A stretch of 64,000 nt of DNA from Acanthochlamys bracteata (lineage: Eukaryota; Streptophyta; Magnoliopsida; Pandanales; Velloziaceae), in NCBI GenBank assembly GCA_019914995.1, contig CM034132.1, forward strand, positions 5,789,501 to 5,853,500, written 5' to 3'. The position numbers and the translations under genes are program-made. Below the pieces are notes generated by a model. That model saw only the letters and a program-made list of their open reading frames with translations. It was not told the DNA's origin and ran no database searches. This document shows positions 37,020 through 48,416 of this stretch, in pieces (positions within the stretch are counted from its first letter, which is position 1; each line of letters begins with the position of its first letter).

Positions 37020-38505
37020 CTAGTTATTTCTACGCCTAGATGATGTTCTACAACCAAGAAGTCTAGGACGTTGATGTTTTGGTTTAGCGGCAGAAGATGG
37101 AGGAAGTATTTCTACATCCTCATCAACAAAGGCTTGTGAGCTGGAAATTGGTTTGTGAGCTTTGCATTTTTGGTTCCTGCGCTTAGGGGGAAGGCTAGGA
37201 ACGGTTGAGGGAGCTGATGGGGGTTCAGAGATAGGAGGTTCAGTGGTAAGGGATTCAGGTTGGAGCTCTGCTGGGATATCTTTGGACAGTGATTTTTCCG
37301 GCAGAGGAGCTTCATAAACGATAATTGATAATGGCTCGCCGATCGAGTTCTTCAGTGGCTCCTTCAGCTGGGCATTCTTCAGGTGATTCCATATGCTCGG
37401 TTGCCTTGTCTGGAGATGCTGAATGATCATTGCTCCCCATATTATAGTAATCTGCATTCATTTGTCCATCCTCCTGCCCATCTTCCTGTGCATTTTCCTC
37501 TGCATCTATCTGTCCAGTCTCAAATTCATCTCTGGCTGACTTGTCCTTTGGGTGCCCTGGTTGGCAGCTGGCGTCCTTGAGCTCTTCAAAGGTTGTGTTC
37601 AGCTTCTGAATTTCCTTAGTTTGCTCTAGGATGGCATTGAGAATGTTTGTCGAGCATTGAGTCAGCTGAGCTGTTGTGGCACTTGCAGAGTTATTGTCAA
37701 CTGGAGGGTGCTTGGACGTTAGCCTTTCCTCTACTTCAATAATTCCTCTCAAGAACTTAGCATCCATCCTAATCATCTTCTTCACTTGCAGGGTTCCCAT
37801 AGGCACAGCCTTAAATTGGCATATCCTACATATAACATGAGAGTATGGGAAGTGCTTACTGCCAGACTTGGAGACTCTCATCATGTGGTGCAACATCATC
37901 GCACAGAGGTTGATTGACAATTTCTTCATCAACCTCCATAATAGAAAGGCGTCGTAGTTAGTGATAATGTTGTGGCTTCCAGGCCGAGGAACTATTACTT
38001 TGGAGATGACATGGCAGAGAGCTCTCGGCAACAGAGGTAAGTGGGCGGCAGACTCATACTGGAGCTTTGTTACAACCTCTGTTTCGAAAGGCTCGCTTGA
38101 GGTAATTCATTTGGAATCACCGGCAAAGTGCATCTCCTCCCGGTAACGTAGATCGAGCATTAAGGACATGGATCGCGCTTCCAGGTTGATCTCGATTCTA
38201 TTAACCATGGTTTGAACAGAGGAGCCTCCGGTCGGATGAAGATTGGCGTAGAACATTCTGACACATTCCTCTGAAAATTTTCCCGGCCACTCATTGAACG
38301 CTGTCCATCCTTGTGCCTCAAAAATTTCATCCACTTCAAGGCCGTAGTAATTGAAGTCGTCGAAATTAACACTTGCCGGCGTTAGAATTGGAATTGCTAA
38401 CTGCCGACTGTATTTATCGAATTCCTCCTTGCCAATGAATCTCTCGTCATGGTCGTGGACAGTTCTGGAGCTTCTTGTCTGAGTTTTCTGATTTTTCTTG
38501 GCCAT
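37020..38505 (-). pseudogene. Env-like ORF of the Sirevirus
   Basis: Downstream of pol, a frame opens at ATG 38505 (MAKKNQKTQTRSSRTVHD) and includes WPGKFSEECVRMFYANLHPT. That resembles the plant transposon protein domain seen in env-like ORFs of Sireviruses and related elements. A TGA near 38107 interrupts it; the frame resumes to 37312 and then shifts into 37457-37020, which encodes a Pro/Ser-rich, basic C-terminus (EPPISEPPSAPSTVPSLPPK). An acidic Asp/Glu/Gln stretch (EENAQEDGQEDGQ) lies in the middle. Function is unknown; no membrane segment is evident. It is broken by at least one stop and one frameshift. Confidence 0.65.
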
Positions 38506-38767
38506 TGCAGAGGTTTGGAGATTTGGCTTAGGGTTTGAGATTTAGGATTCGAGAAGGAGAGGGAAATTTGAAATGAAGACAACGAGTTGTGAGGAGTCGC
38601 CTCACCGGGTTAGCTTATCTTTGCATACTGACCTAGTATGAGTCACCGGGTCATGTGCTCAAAGACGTGACCGGGCCAATCGCTACTATAGTTCTATCGA
38701 TTCGCAATGATCACAGCGATCGTAATCATGCTGAAATCTAAGTACGCATAAAGACGAGCGAGCATAG

Positions 38768-41700
38768 TTATATGACACATAAACTTGCCTCATGGCGATT
38801 TTTTGTGAACGAGTCAAGTCCTAAAGGTTTAGTGAAGATGTCAAATAGTTGATTCTCGTAATTGATAAAGTTTAACACTATATTATTGCATTCAACATGC
38901 TCTCTAATGAAATGATGTCTTAAATCTATGTGCTTTGTGCGTGAGTGTTGAATGGAATTTTTGGTTAACTTAATGTCACTTGTATTGTCACAGAATATAG
39001 GCACATTCTTAAAATCACAGTCAAAATCAAGAAGTTGTTGTTTTATCCAAAGTACCGAGAGCAAAGAACTTCCAATGGCTATGTATTCTCGCTTCTGCGC
39101 TTGACATCGCCACCCGCTTATTTTATTTTTCGAAGCACCATGAGATCAGACAACCTCCTAAAAACTGACAAGAGCCATTTGTGCTCTTTCTATCAAGCTT
39201 GCATCCACCAAAATCAGCGTCAGCATAGACATATAAGCTAAATTCACAACCTCTTGGATAGAATAATCCTAATTCCTTAGTTCCTACCAAGTATCTAATG
39301 ATTCGTTTTACAGCTATCATGTGAGACTCTTTTGGATCACTTTGAAATCTAGCACATAGACATACACTAAATTGAATGTTCGGTGTACTGGCAGTAAGAT
39401 AAAGAAGTAATCCAATCATACCTCTATATAATTTTTGATCAACTGGTTTACCTGTCTCATCTCGGTTCAGTTTACAAGAGGTAGACATTGGAGTGCTTAT
39501 CTCCTTACTTCCTTCCATGCTGAACTTTTTGATCAACTCTTTAATGTATTTGCTTTGACTTATGAATATGCCATTTTTCAGTTGTTTAATTTGCAGACCA
39601 AGAAAATAATTTAGTTCACCCATCAAGCTCATTTCAAACTCCTCTTTCATCAAGCCAGAAAATTTTCTGCATAGTCTTTCATTAGTGGCACCAAATATTA
39701 TATCATCTACATATACTTGTACAATTAACATGTCATTATCTTCATGCAATATGAACAAAGTTAAGTCAATCTTACCTCGACTGAAGCCTTTTTCAATCAG
39801 AAATGTGCTTAACCTTTCATACCAAGCTCTGGGAGCTTGTTTCAAACCATAAAGAGCTTTATTCAATTTGTAAACATGATTTGGGCAGCTTGTGTTTTCA
39901 AACCCGGGAGGTTGTTCAACATAGACTTCTTCTTTCAGAAAACCATTTAGAAATGCACTTTTAACATTCATTTGAAAAAGTTTGAAATCTTTATGACATG
40001 CAAAAGCAAGTAGTATTCTAATGGCTTCAAGACGTGCAACAGGAGCATAAGTTTCATCAAAATCTATTCCTTCTTCCTGATTATATCCTTTAGCTACTAG
40101 TCTAGCTTTGTTTCTAATTATGATGCCATTTTCATCTAATTTATTTCTAAACACCCATTTTGTTCCTATGATGGATTTGTTTGGAGGTTTTCTAACAAGA
40201 TGCCATACATTATTTCTTTCAAACTGATTTAATTCTTCTTGCATGGCAGTGATCTATGAACTATCTGTCAATGCATCATCTATGCATTTTGGTTCTAGAT
40301 TTGATACAAATGCAGAATATTCCATGAAATTATTTTTAAAGTAAGATCTGGTTCTTGTACCTTCATTCACTTCACCTAGTATATTTTCTTGTGGATGGCT
40401 GGATCTGTACTTGAAAGTCTTGCTGGTCTGCTCACGAGTTTCTGTCTGATCAGGTAGAATTCCAAGAGTCTGTCCTTCCTCTGTTATTTCAGCTGGCTGT
40501 TCGTCTGCTGTTTGGGTCTCTGTAATCTGTTGTTTTTCTGTCGATGGGACCAGCTCTTCTTCTTCTTCTGATCCTACATCTAGTTCTCGATTTCTTCTCG
40601 TCCCATTGTTAGACTCATTAAATAATACATGCATAGATTCTTCAACAATTATGGTTCGTTTGTTAAAAATTCTATAAGCTTTTGATGTAGAAGAGTAACC
40701 GAGAAAAATACCTTCATCACTTTTTGCATCAAACTTTTCAAGATTATCTTTCCCGTTGTTGAGGATAAAACATTTGCATCCAAAGGTTCTCAAGTAACCG
40801 ATATTTGGGATTCTTCCCTTTAAAAGCTCATATGGAGTCTTTTTAAGAATGGGGCGAATGAATGCACGGTTAATAATATGACATGTAGTATTAACGGCTT
40901 CTGCCCAAAAATATTTTGGTAGGTTCTGTTCTATGAGCATGGTTCGTGCCATTTCTACTAGCACTCTATTTTTCCTTTCTACTACACCATTTTGTTGGGG
41001 AGTTCTTGGAACAGAGAAATTATGTGTTAAGCCATTCGAGTCACAGAATTCATCAAAATAAAAGTTTTGAAATTCCTTACCATGATCACTTCTAATAGCA
41101 CAGATGATTAGGTTTAATTCTTTTTGAATCTTTTTGAAAAAGCATATGAATGTTTTCAGTGCATCATTCTTGTATGCTAAGAAGTAAACCCAACAGAAAC
41201 GAGAATAATCATCTACTATTACTAGACAGTAATACTTACCTCCCAAGCTTGCTGTTCTTGCTGGTCCAAATAAATCCATGTGTAGCAGTTGTAATGGTTG
41301 CTTGGTTGTTATCACTTGCTTATGCTTGAATGATGACTTCACTTGTTTTCCTTTGGCACATGCATCACATAATTCATCCAAGCTATAGTTGGCTTCAGAC
41401 AGTTTCTTTACTAGTTTTAGTTTGGACAGTTTTGATAGTATTTTGATGTTGCAGTGTCCCAAACGTCTATGCTAGAGCCAGCTGCTTTCCTGTTGATTTG
41501 CTACTAAACACATTTTGTTGTTAGGAAGATCATCAATATAGAGTACATAAACATTACCTTCCCTTTTTCCGTTTAGTATTTCTTCTCCAGATGACAGATT
41601 AACAATTGAGCAGCATTGATTATCAAAGTTAACTTTAAAACCGTTATCACACAATTGACTTATGCTTATTAGGTTATGTTTTAATCCTTAACATGAAGAA

Positions 41701-41885
41701 CATTTTTTATGCATAGGGAGGAAGGATTACCTATTTTTCCTATGCCTATTACTTTGCACTTACTGTTGTCTCCAAGGATTACATTTCCACCGAATTATTT
41801 TTGTAGACTGCTGAAACATTTTTCATTTCCTGTCATATGTCTTGAGCACCCGCTGTTCAAGTACCATTTGCTATTTTTCAGTCGG
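38768..41885 (-). pseudogene. pol: Copia pol: protease, integrase, reverse transcriptase, RNase H
   Basis: In order: protease WYLNSGCSRHMTG (near 41868-41829), with Asn where the catalytic Asp is expected; integrase zinc region RRLGHCNIK...CDACAKGKQ; integrase core HMDLFGP, VDDYSRF, IRSDHGKEF and QNGVVERKN (D-D-E kept); reverse transcriptase [11 protein letters not shown], then [12 protein letters not shown] (Asn for the first catalytic Asp) and YVDDIIFGA (kept); RNase [10 protein letters not shown], a frameshift near 39120, then FCDNTSDIKL...HIDLRHHFIRE. In-frame stops lie near 41470, where Trp is usual, and near 40250. It makes the element's DNA copy and inserts it; this copy cannot be functional. 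Confidence 0.92.
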
Positions 41886-41917
41886 GTTAGCTCCTCTCCT
41901 TCCTGGAAAAAAAATCT

Positions 41918-43923
41918 TTAGTGTTTAGGTACCCAAATTTCTTTGGGTCCTAAAGATTTAGTGCTGTTATATGTTTCTTTTGGAACCCATATCATTTTTA
42001 TTTTATTGGTGTTCTTTTTATACCAGCATGAATAAACATTATGCCCTTTTCTACCACAATGAAAGCATTTAACAAAAGGTATTGTGGAGTAAGACATGTT
42101 TGCTGTATGTGCTTTGGACATTAAATTTTTGTTTTGCATCCTTGCTGTTGCCATACCTGAGTGGCTTGTGGAGGGCTGATCATACCTTGAGATTTGTTTA
42201 CCAGTTGCCATAGATGCTGGAATGAATCCTATTCCTTCCTTTCTGTATGGGCTGCGTTGAGCTCCCAGTATTGCATCTAGTCTATCCTTTCCTTTAACAA
42301 ATCTTGCCAGTGATGCTTCTAGGTCGAGATTCTTACTCTGCAGAGCTTTGTTCTCTTGAAGCAGTTTTTGATTTTCTTCCATCAGCTTGGTTTCTTTTAT
42401 GTGCATATTTGTATAATCACCATGAATGGTTTAAGATCTGAATTGTGGGGTATGACACCTATCCACCTCTACTACTCAGTGCCTCATTTAACTCCTCAAG
42501 CTCAAGAATTTTCTTTATTATGTCTATGCTTGAGCTTTACAGTGCATCTTGTCGATTCTCGATCTTACATTCATTTAGTTTGACATGAAGCTTTTCATTT
42601 ATTTGAATCAGCGTTTATTTTTAATATGCAAAGGTATAGTTTAGAGTTAATATGATCATAATCTGCATGGAGTGTGTCTTTCATAGCATCAGTTTTGTCT
42701 TCTAAGGCATTTTTTAAAACAAGTATTTCCTTTTTCAGACATTCGTTTTCATCCTTAATTTTATGCATGCATACCTTCATAGTTTTGCAGTCGGTTTTGG
42801 CATGTAGGTATTTTGCATACAGTTCATCAAAAACATCTTGTAATTGTTCATTATAATCATCATAGTCAGTAGAATTTACCTCATTGTCATCTTCATGATC
42901 TGCCATCAGACATAGGTTGCTTTCTTCATTTTTCTCTATCTCAGTCTGACTGTCTTCTGATGAACTTTCATCTTCATCACTCCAGGCTGTCATAGCTCGT
43001 TTTCTTCTTGTGTCCTTGAATTTAGATCTCTTGAGCAGTGGACAATCGTTCTTGAAGTGTCCTGCCTTGTTGCAGTTGAAACAGTTGGTGTCCTATCTGT
43101 CCTCTCCTCTATTGGTTCTTCCAGGAACCCTTTTTTTTCTAAATTTGTTTCTTCTGAGAAAACTTTTAAATTTACGGATTAAGAGTGCAATGTCTTCATC
43201 AGAGGAAGAATCACTTACCTGCTGGTCGTTGATCTTTAATGCAATCCCTTCAGGACGTTCATCAATTTTCTTCAGAGATAGTTCCTTGGCCATTAGCTTG
43301 CCAATCAGTTCATCCAGTGACATTTGAGGAAAAGTTGGATTTTCCTCTATGGCATCTACTTTAGATCCAAATGTTGGCAGCACAGCTCTCAATATCTTCC
43401 ATTTCAGTTCTTCAGGTTTGAATACTTTTCCTAGATTCTTCAGAGGATTTGTAATGTTAGTAAATCTAGTGAACATCTAAGAAATGGACTCACCTCGGTT
43501 CATCCTGAAGTTTTCATACTCATGCATGAGCAGATTCACTCTAGTTTCCTTGACTTGAGTGGTTCCTTCATGCGTTACCTCCAACTAATCCCATATTTCT
43601 TTGGCAGAGTTGCAAGCACTGATTCGGTTGAACTCATTAGGATCCAGCGCACAATACAGAAGGTTCATAGCTTTGTCATTCATTGATATGAGCTTGTTAT
43701 CTTCATCATTGTATTCTCGTTCAGCCTTGGGGATACGTATCCTATCTAGACCAGTTTTGGTTGGAAGGATAGGTCCGTCCCGTATGATCTTCCATAGTGT
43801 GAAGTCTTGTGCTCGAATAAAGATTGTCATCTTGGTTTTCCAGTAGCCATAATTTGTTCCATCAAAGAGTGGTGGTCTGTTGGAGGATCTACCTTCAAAA
43901 GCTATAGGAACAAGGTTAGCCAT
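41918..43923 (-). pseudogene. gag: Copia gag with two zinc knuckles
   Basis: ATG 43923 follows the primer site by about 50 bases. It starts MANLVPIAFEGRSSNRPPLF, then NYGYWKTKM, the copia gag N-terminus. The capsid part continues to about 43093 with stops near 43585 and 43480. A first CCHC knuckle CFNCNKAGHFKNDC lies near 43085-43040 after another stop. An acidic, coiled-coil-like stretch (42993-42595) follows, then a frame change and a second knuckle CFHCGRKGHNVYSC near 42068-42027. The C-terminus has two W-V-P-K motifs, as in element 1. The two knuckles and long linker fit large Sirevirus gags. Confidence 0.85.
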
Positions 43924-43971
43924 AAGGATCTTTTACCTCAAGGTTGTTAGACCTTTGATTTTTGGAGGCCT

Positions 43972-43985
43972 GCTCTGATACCAAT
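43972..43985 (-). promoter_or_regulatory. Primer binding site of Sirevirus element 2
   Basis: The minus strand reads ATTGGTATCAGAGC directly after the 5' LTR: complementary to initiator Met-tRNA. Confidence 0.9.
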
Positions 43986-45579
43986 TGTTAGATATTCCTG
44001 CAAGATCAACTCAAGAGGGGAGGGGTGAATTGAGTTAGTCTATAAAAATTTTCGTTAAGTTTGTAATCCTACTGGCAGAGAGCTGACAGCCGGCTGTGTC
44101 AATGCTGTAACCTGCAGACAGAAGAGTTAGTGTGTTTACTGACAGAAGTGACAAAGAGTAGTGCTCAGGGTATTTAACGTGGTTCGGCAAAACCCCTTTG
44201 CCTACATCCACGGTCGCTCTATCACCAGAGCCAAAGCTTCACTAGACCTTTAATAAGCTACAAATACACCTAGAGCGAAGTGCTTCGCCAAGCACACATA
44301 CTCTACCGGGTTTCTTCGCCAAGACAACCCCTACCAGCCTCCTGGACAAGCCTGTCCCCCTGGCTGATTTGCTAGCACTATTACAAGGTCTAAAAGCTTA
44401 CACCAAGCTCTACCTGAGCTTCCTTTACCGGTGCATGCAGCACCACCTTTACACTGTAAGTGACAAGTTACAAAAAAAATAAACAAGTATTGAGTGCAGG
44501 ATCTATCTCATGAATGTTGAGTGTTTAATCAAAGATTCGATGAGATGATCGGAGAGATTGCTGAGAGATTTCTTCAGTATCATTTGCGTGAAGATTTGTT
44601 TGTGTGGAGTAGTCAAGTTCGTGGACCGTGAGGGGGGAGTTTTTTTGTGTAGAGTGGTAGAGTTCTTGTATGTCTCTGCTTTTGCTTGGATTCTCTCTAC
44701 TTCTGTTTTCTTTTTGTTCTCTCCCTGTTTTTCTCTGTTTATCCACAAGTTTCCTCGTTGCTGTGACTCCCTTTTTATAGAACATCTTTCCTGTGTAGGA
44801 GCCGTTGAGGAACGTTGCTGTTGGCGCTCGGTTCTTCACGTCAAAGAAGGAATGGTGGTGTTGTCCAAAGGGTTCTTCAAATTGTGTTTGTGCAAAGTCT
44901 TCATGGCATTAAATGCGTTGAGGAGATTTGAATTTGCTGCCAACGGTTGAGAGCTTAATTCAGCTAAGCTTCTGTTTGAGTCTCGGTGAGCTAAGCTGCC
45001 AACGGCATGTCCAAAATAAATGCAGTGCAGGTTGACTGCTTTACTTGATCAATGACTTTGACTGCTTTCTTCCCTTGATTATTGAGCTTTTCTTTTGCGT
45101 GAAAGTGAAGATGATTTTAGCTCTTGTGAATCTTCTGTTTGAAGTCCTTCAGTCCGTTGTGAGTGCAGGTGATTTTTAGAGGCAAGGGAAATTTCGTTGC
45201 CATTGAACATATGGGTCTGTCCCAAAACAGAGAAGTCTGCATATGCTTTAGTAGCCAAACAACTGACTGTGATGTGGCTGTTGCATCCTCTATCCCGTAT
45301 GTTGTTCTCTGTCCCGCTTTAGTAGCAGCATAGCAGTTGGCTGTTATTTAGCTGTGGCATCCTCTCGTCCCAGTATCTTTGTTCTTTGTCCCCGCTTCAA
45401 GCAAATCAGCAAAATTGATCGTGATGTGGCTATGGCATCCTCTGTCCCATGTGCTGTCCTCTGTCCAGTATGTAGTAACATAACAGTTGGCTGTAGACTT
45501 GTTTTCAAATTATTAGTCTTATATAAATCATAGTTCTTAATTCTTTGTTATCATCAAAATTATCCTTGTATTTCCAATA
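43986..45579 (-). repeat. 5' LTR of Sirevirus element 2
   Basis: Plus-strand ends TGTTAGATATTCC and TTTCCAATA (one change from TTTCCAACA), followed by the target duplication GCTTC. Confidence 0.92.
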
Positions 45580-47093
45580 GCTTCGTTGGCAAGCTGGTCT
45601 TCCATTTCTTGGTTCAAAAGGTAGTCTTGTTGTGCTTCTGTCCCAATTTTGCTGAGGTGTAAGGATTCGAGAAATTTGTGTACAACTCGCCCTCGGTATC
45701 TTGTATTTTTATCTATGCTGTCTATGAATAGAACAGTTTTACCTGCATAGACCGAGTTAGTTCCGAAGCGAGCAATGTGGTCCGCTTCGCTGAAAAATTC
45801 TTGTGCTGCTTGGCGCCTTTCTTCATCTTCGTTGAAGTCCTTTTTGTTGAACCTCACGAAGTGATGATTCAGTGCATCAGTCACCCTGTTCAGTTCCTAA
45901 ATTTGGATCGCTGGGAACAGCTTTGTACATTCCCGTTCCTCCCAGATGCTCCAAACTCTGAACATGAAGATGGTTTGGAATCTGCTTGAATATTTGGCGA
46001 TGGTGGCTTCGCAGATTTCAGGAATACAACGGAAGTAATCTCCCAGTTGGTCCGTGTTGATGTATACTTCATGAACAAGCCCCTTTCTGATGTGAGATTT
46101 GTAACGAGGGATGTCTCAGAAGCACGCCAATATTCGTGGCCTTTGATTTTTGTTGAGGAAGAGCTCTTCTCCAGTCAGGACTTGTTCTACTCCGGTATCC
46201 TCCAGTTGACGGAAGAAAAGAAGTAGCTGTGAGTCTCCCAAAAGTTCCCGTTCGTACATCGAGATCATGTTTTGAATTGTGATCTCGGCTTGCATTTCCT
46301 TGACCGTATCATTCTCTAGTTCATAGAGATGGATTAGATCTAGGAAGTCTTGTATTCTGAGGTTGACGATGTCCTTCGCCTTGATTTGGGAGAAGATGTC
46401 CCTCAGTTTTCTTTGATCTGTAGAAGTCCCGGTAAATAGATTTGCATCTTTCGAACATTAGGCTTCTGATCTGGCTGTGGCCGAGAACTCGAGTAGTTTT
46501 GCAACTAAGGCTCGAGTCTCGTTCTAGATCTTTCTCATTTCTGAAAATGTCCAGTCTATCTGTGTAAGCCAGAAATTAGCAGATTTGTAATCTGCAGATT
46601 GCATAGCCTTGAAGCACCCATTGATTTTGTCATATAAGTCTGGACTGGTGTTCTTCAGTTTCATGTTGTACCAATCTCCCACCGTTATTGCGACGTAAGA
46701 TTGCTTTTTAGCAGGAATTGTTGCTGACGCAGAAATAACTGCTTTACCCTTGTTTTGAGGTTGTTTTGCATGTTGGGTTGGTTGCCTTTTAACTTGTTGG
46801 GTTGCAAGTGCAACTGCTCCTGTGGGAGCGGAACCTTCTCCTGTGGGAGTCGGTGTAACTTTTGTTCCTGTGGGAACAGTCATTACTCCTGTGGGAGTTG
46901 GCGTTACTGTCATTGCTCTTATGGGAGTTGACGTAACTTGTGCCCCTGTGGGAGCGGTAACTATTCCTATGGGAGTAACTCTGGTGGGAGTTGAAGCTGA
47001 AGTTTGTTTCGCCTTTTTAGAGGCTACTTGCTTCCACTGCTTTTCACGCTTCATTTTTTCCAAGAACTCGTTGAATTCCTGGTCAATATTCAT
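45580..47093 (-). pseudogene. Unknown LTR-element protein, N-terminal and central part
   Basis: From ATG 47093 (MNIDQEFNEFLEKMKREKQW) one frame runs to the Sirevirus edge with only four stops (about 46524, 46456, 46111, 45898) and goes on at 35016-34953; about 525 codons in all. A basic N-terminus is followed by a Pro-Thr-Gly-rich repeat stretch (about residues 35-95, units such as TPTGVMTVPTG), a region with VAITVGDWYNMKLKN, then an alpha-helical part with INTDQLGDYFRCIPEICEA and FQTIFMFRVWSIWEERE, and an acidic tail. No zinc knuckle, protease or polymerase motif is seen. A gag-like role is a guess from its position after the primer site and leader; no family was recognised. Confidence 0.5.
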
Positions 47094-47597
47094 GTCCTCC
47101 TAAGAAGAAGAAGCACGTTAGTATAATTGCAAATATGATACTAGGAATTTGCAAGAATTATGCAGTATACGAACAATATCGTATATGTATATATCGTATT
47201 GGATATTTTGACTCTAAAGTCCCAACGATATATATCCTATATAGTATTTATATTTTTCTTTGTCTATTGTGGTAGACTCCAAAGAATATACTGAGTTTTA
47301 TTCAAACTCATATAGATGTAAACTATATATGTCATCTGACTTTGTTGACCAAGAAGGCCTACAATAGTCATCAGATTATTAATCTTTCGATGAGTATTGT
47401 TCTATCTATAAGGAGATCTAAAGCCATCAGGATGTTTTCTCGTTATGAGTAAACACCTGTGAACTCCGATTTGCTCCAAGTAATCTCTCTTCCAGTTGGG
47501 AAGGAGTTTCTTTCCTGTGGGAAAGGAAGCAATCGTAGTACATACGATCGTTTTTGTTTTATTCTTCTTATTCAGAAGAATGGTGTACTGTATTTCT

Positions 47598-47868
47598 AGT
47601 ATACTTTAGCCAAGAGTTATCTAGGCTTAGTAACCAGATGTTGTATTCCCAGTATACTTTAGACAATAGTTATCTAGGCTTAGTAACCGGTTGTTGTTTT
47701 TCCAGTATACTTTAGCCAAGAGTTATCTAGGCTCAGTAACCGGATACAGATTTAGTCTCTGTGGAGACGCCTGCTTTCCTGGTGAGAAAATATGAACATT
47801 TCTGTCCATAGGTATACTTTATAGATTGATCTTTGTTCATAGGTATACTCTATAATTTGACCCCGATA
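47598..47868. repeat. Two tandem repeats in the leader (53 bp x3; 31 bp x2)
   Basis: AGTATACTTTAGMCAAKAGT recurs at 47598, 47651 and 47704 with an exact period of 53; the units share GTTATCTAGGCTYAGTAACC. From about 47808 a 31-bp unit with CATAGGTATACTYTATA occurs twice. Both unit types contain TATACT, so they may share an origin. Confidence 0.85.
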
Positions 47869-47959
47869 TTTCTTTGACAGTTTCTTCCTTCTTTGGTTAG
47901 TCCTGCACAGTTAGCTTAGAGCATATATTCGACTATTTGCTATAATAATGTAAAAAATT

Positions 47960-48235
47960 GATAAAGATCAAAACGAACAGTTCTTAGGCATTCTTTTTCA
48001 ACCTCTCACAAGGTTTGACCCAAATACCTCCTACTAAACAGAGCACCCCTGACGGTGGCTTTCACGTCAGAGCTCAGCCTCAAACTCAACTTCTCTCTAG
48101 GAAGTATCGAGCACAACCATGGTTCGTTTTCTACTCCGTGGCGTAGTAGCTCCAGATCGAAGAAGGTACCATTGAACTGTAAGTTTCTCAACTTACCATT
48201 TTCTTACAATACTATAAGCAAATAACGACAACACT
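47960..48235 (+). repeat. Inverted repeat arm matching 33540-33874
   Basis: See the partner arm. Plus-strand coding-like similarity (PPTKQSTPDGGFHVRAQPQ) is interrupted by stops soon after. Confidence 0.75.
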
Positions 48236-48402
48236 TTCTACAACTAAGACTAGCATGATAGAAAAACCAAACGATATTGTGAAGGAAGCCATACTAATTC
48301 TGTCAAAGCAAACCTCCAGCTTTCACTTGTTAAGCTCTGAATCTCTGATAGACGATATGAGATGCACGAGGAAGACACAAGATGTGGATAGACGATCAAC
48401 GG

Positions 48403-48416
48403 CTCTGATACCAAAT
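48403..48416 (-). promoter_or_regulatory. Primer binding site of the unknown LTR element
   Basis: The minus strand reads TTTGGTATCAGAGCC right after the right LTR, matching initiator Met-tRNA. It fixes orientation and the LTR boundary. Confidence 0.85.

Larger units (their letters stand above)
35022..45579 (-). mobile_element. Complete Ty1-copia Sirevirus, coding frames broken
   Basis: A 10.56-kb element with LTRs of 1583 and 1594 bp, flanked by GCTTC (35017-35021 and 45580-45584). It has a primer site, gag, pol (protease-integrase-reverse transcriptase-RNase H), an extra env-like ORF and several polypurine tracts. Long exact LTR matches and a perfect target duplication point to a fairly recent insertion, yet gag, pol and the env-like ORF each carry stops or frameshifts. 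It inserted in the protein frame of the older LTR element, in the same orientation. Confidence 0.95.
47094..48402 (-). other. Long leader of the unknown LTR element
   Basis: About 1.3 kb between primer site and protein start. It contains the tandem repeats at 47598-47868 and, on the plus strand, the inverted-repeat arm 47960-48235. No minus-strand ORF of note. Confidence 0.55.

Noticed and set aside
46822-47103. Plus-strand Val/Pro-rich ORF
   Set aside because: It is the mirror of the Pro-Thr-Gly repeats of the minus-strand protein.
5360-48416. TGGTATCAGAGC sites as tRNA gene pieces
   Set aside because: Each lies exactly next to an LTR end and is a primer binding site. No cloverleaf-type tRNA gene was found.
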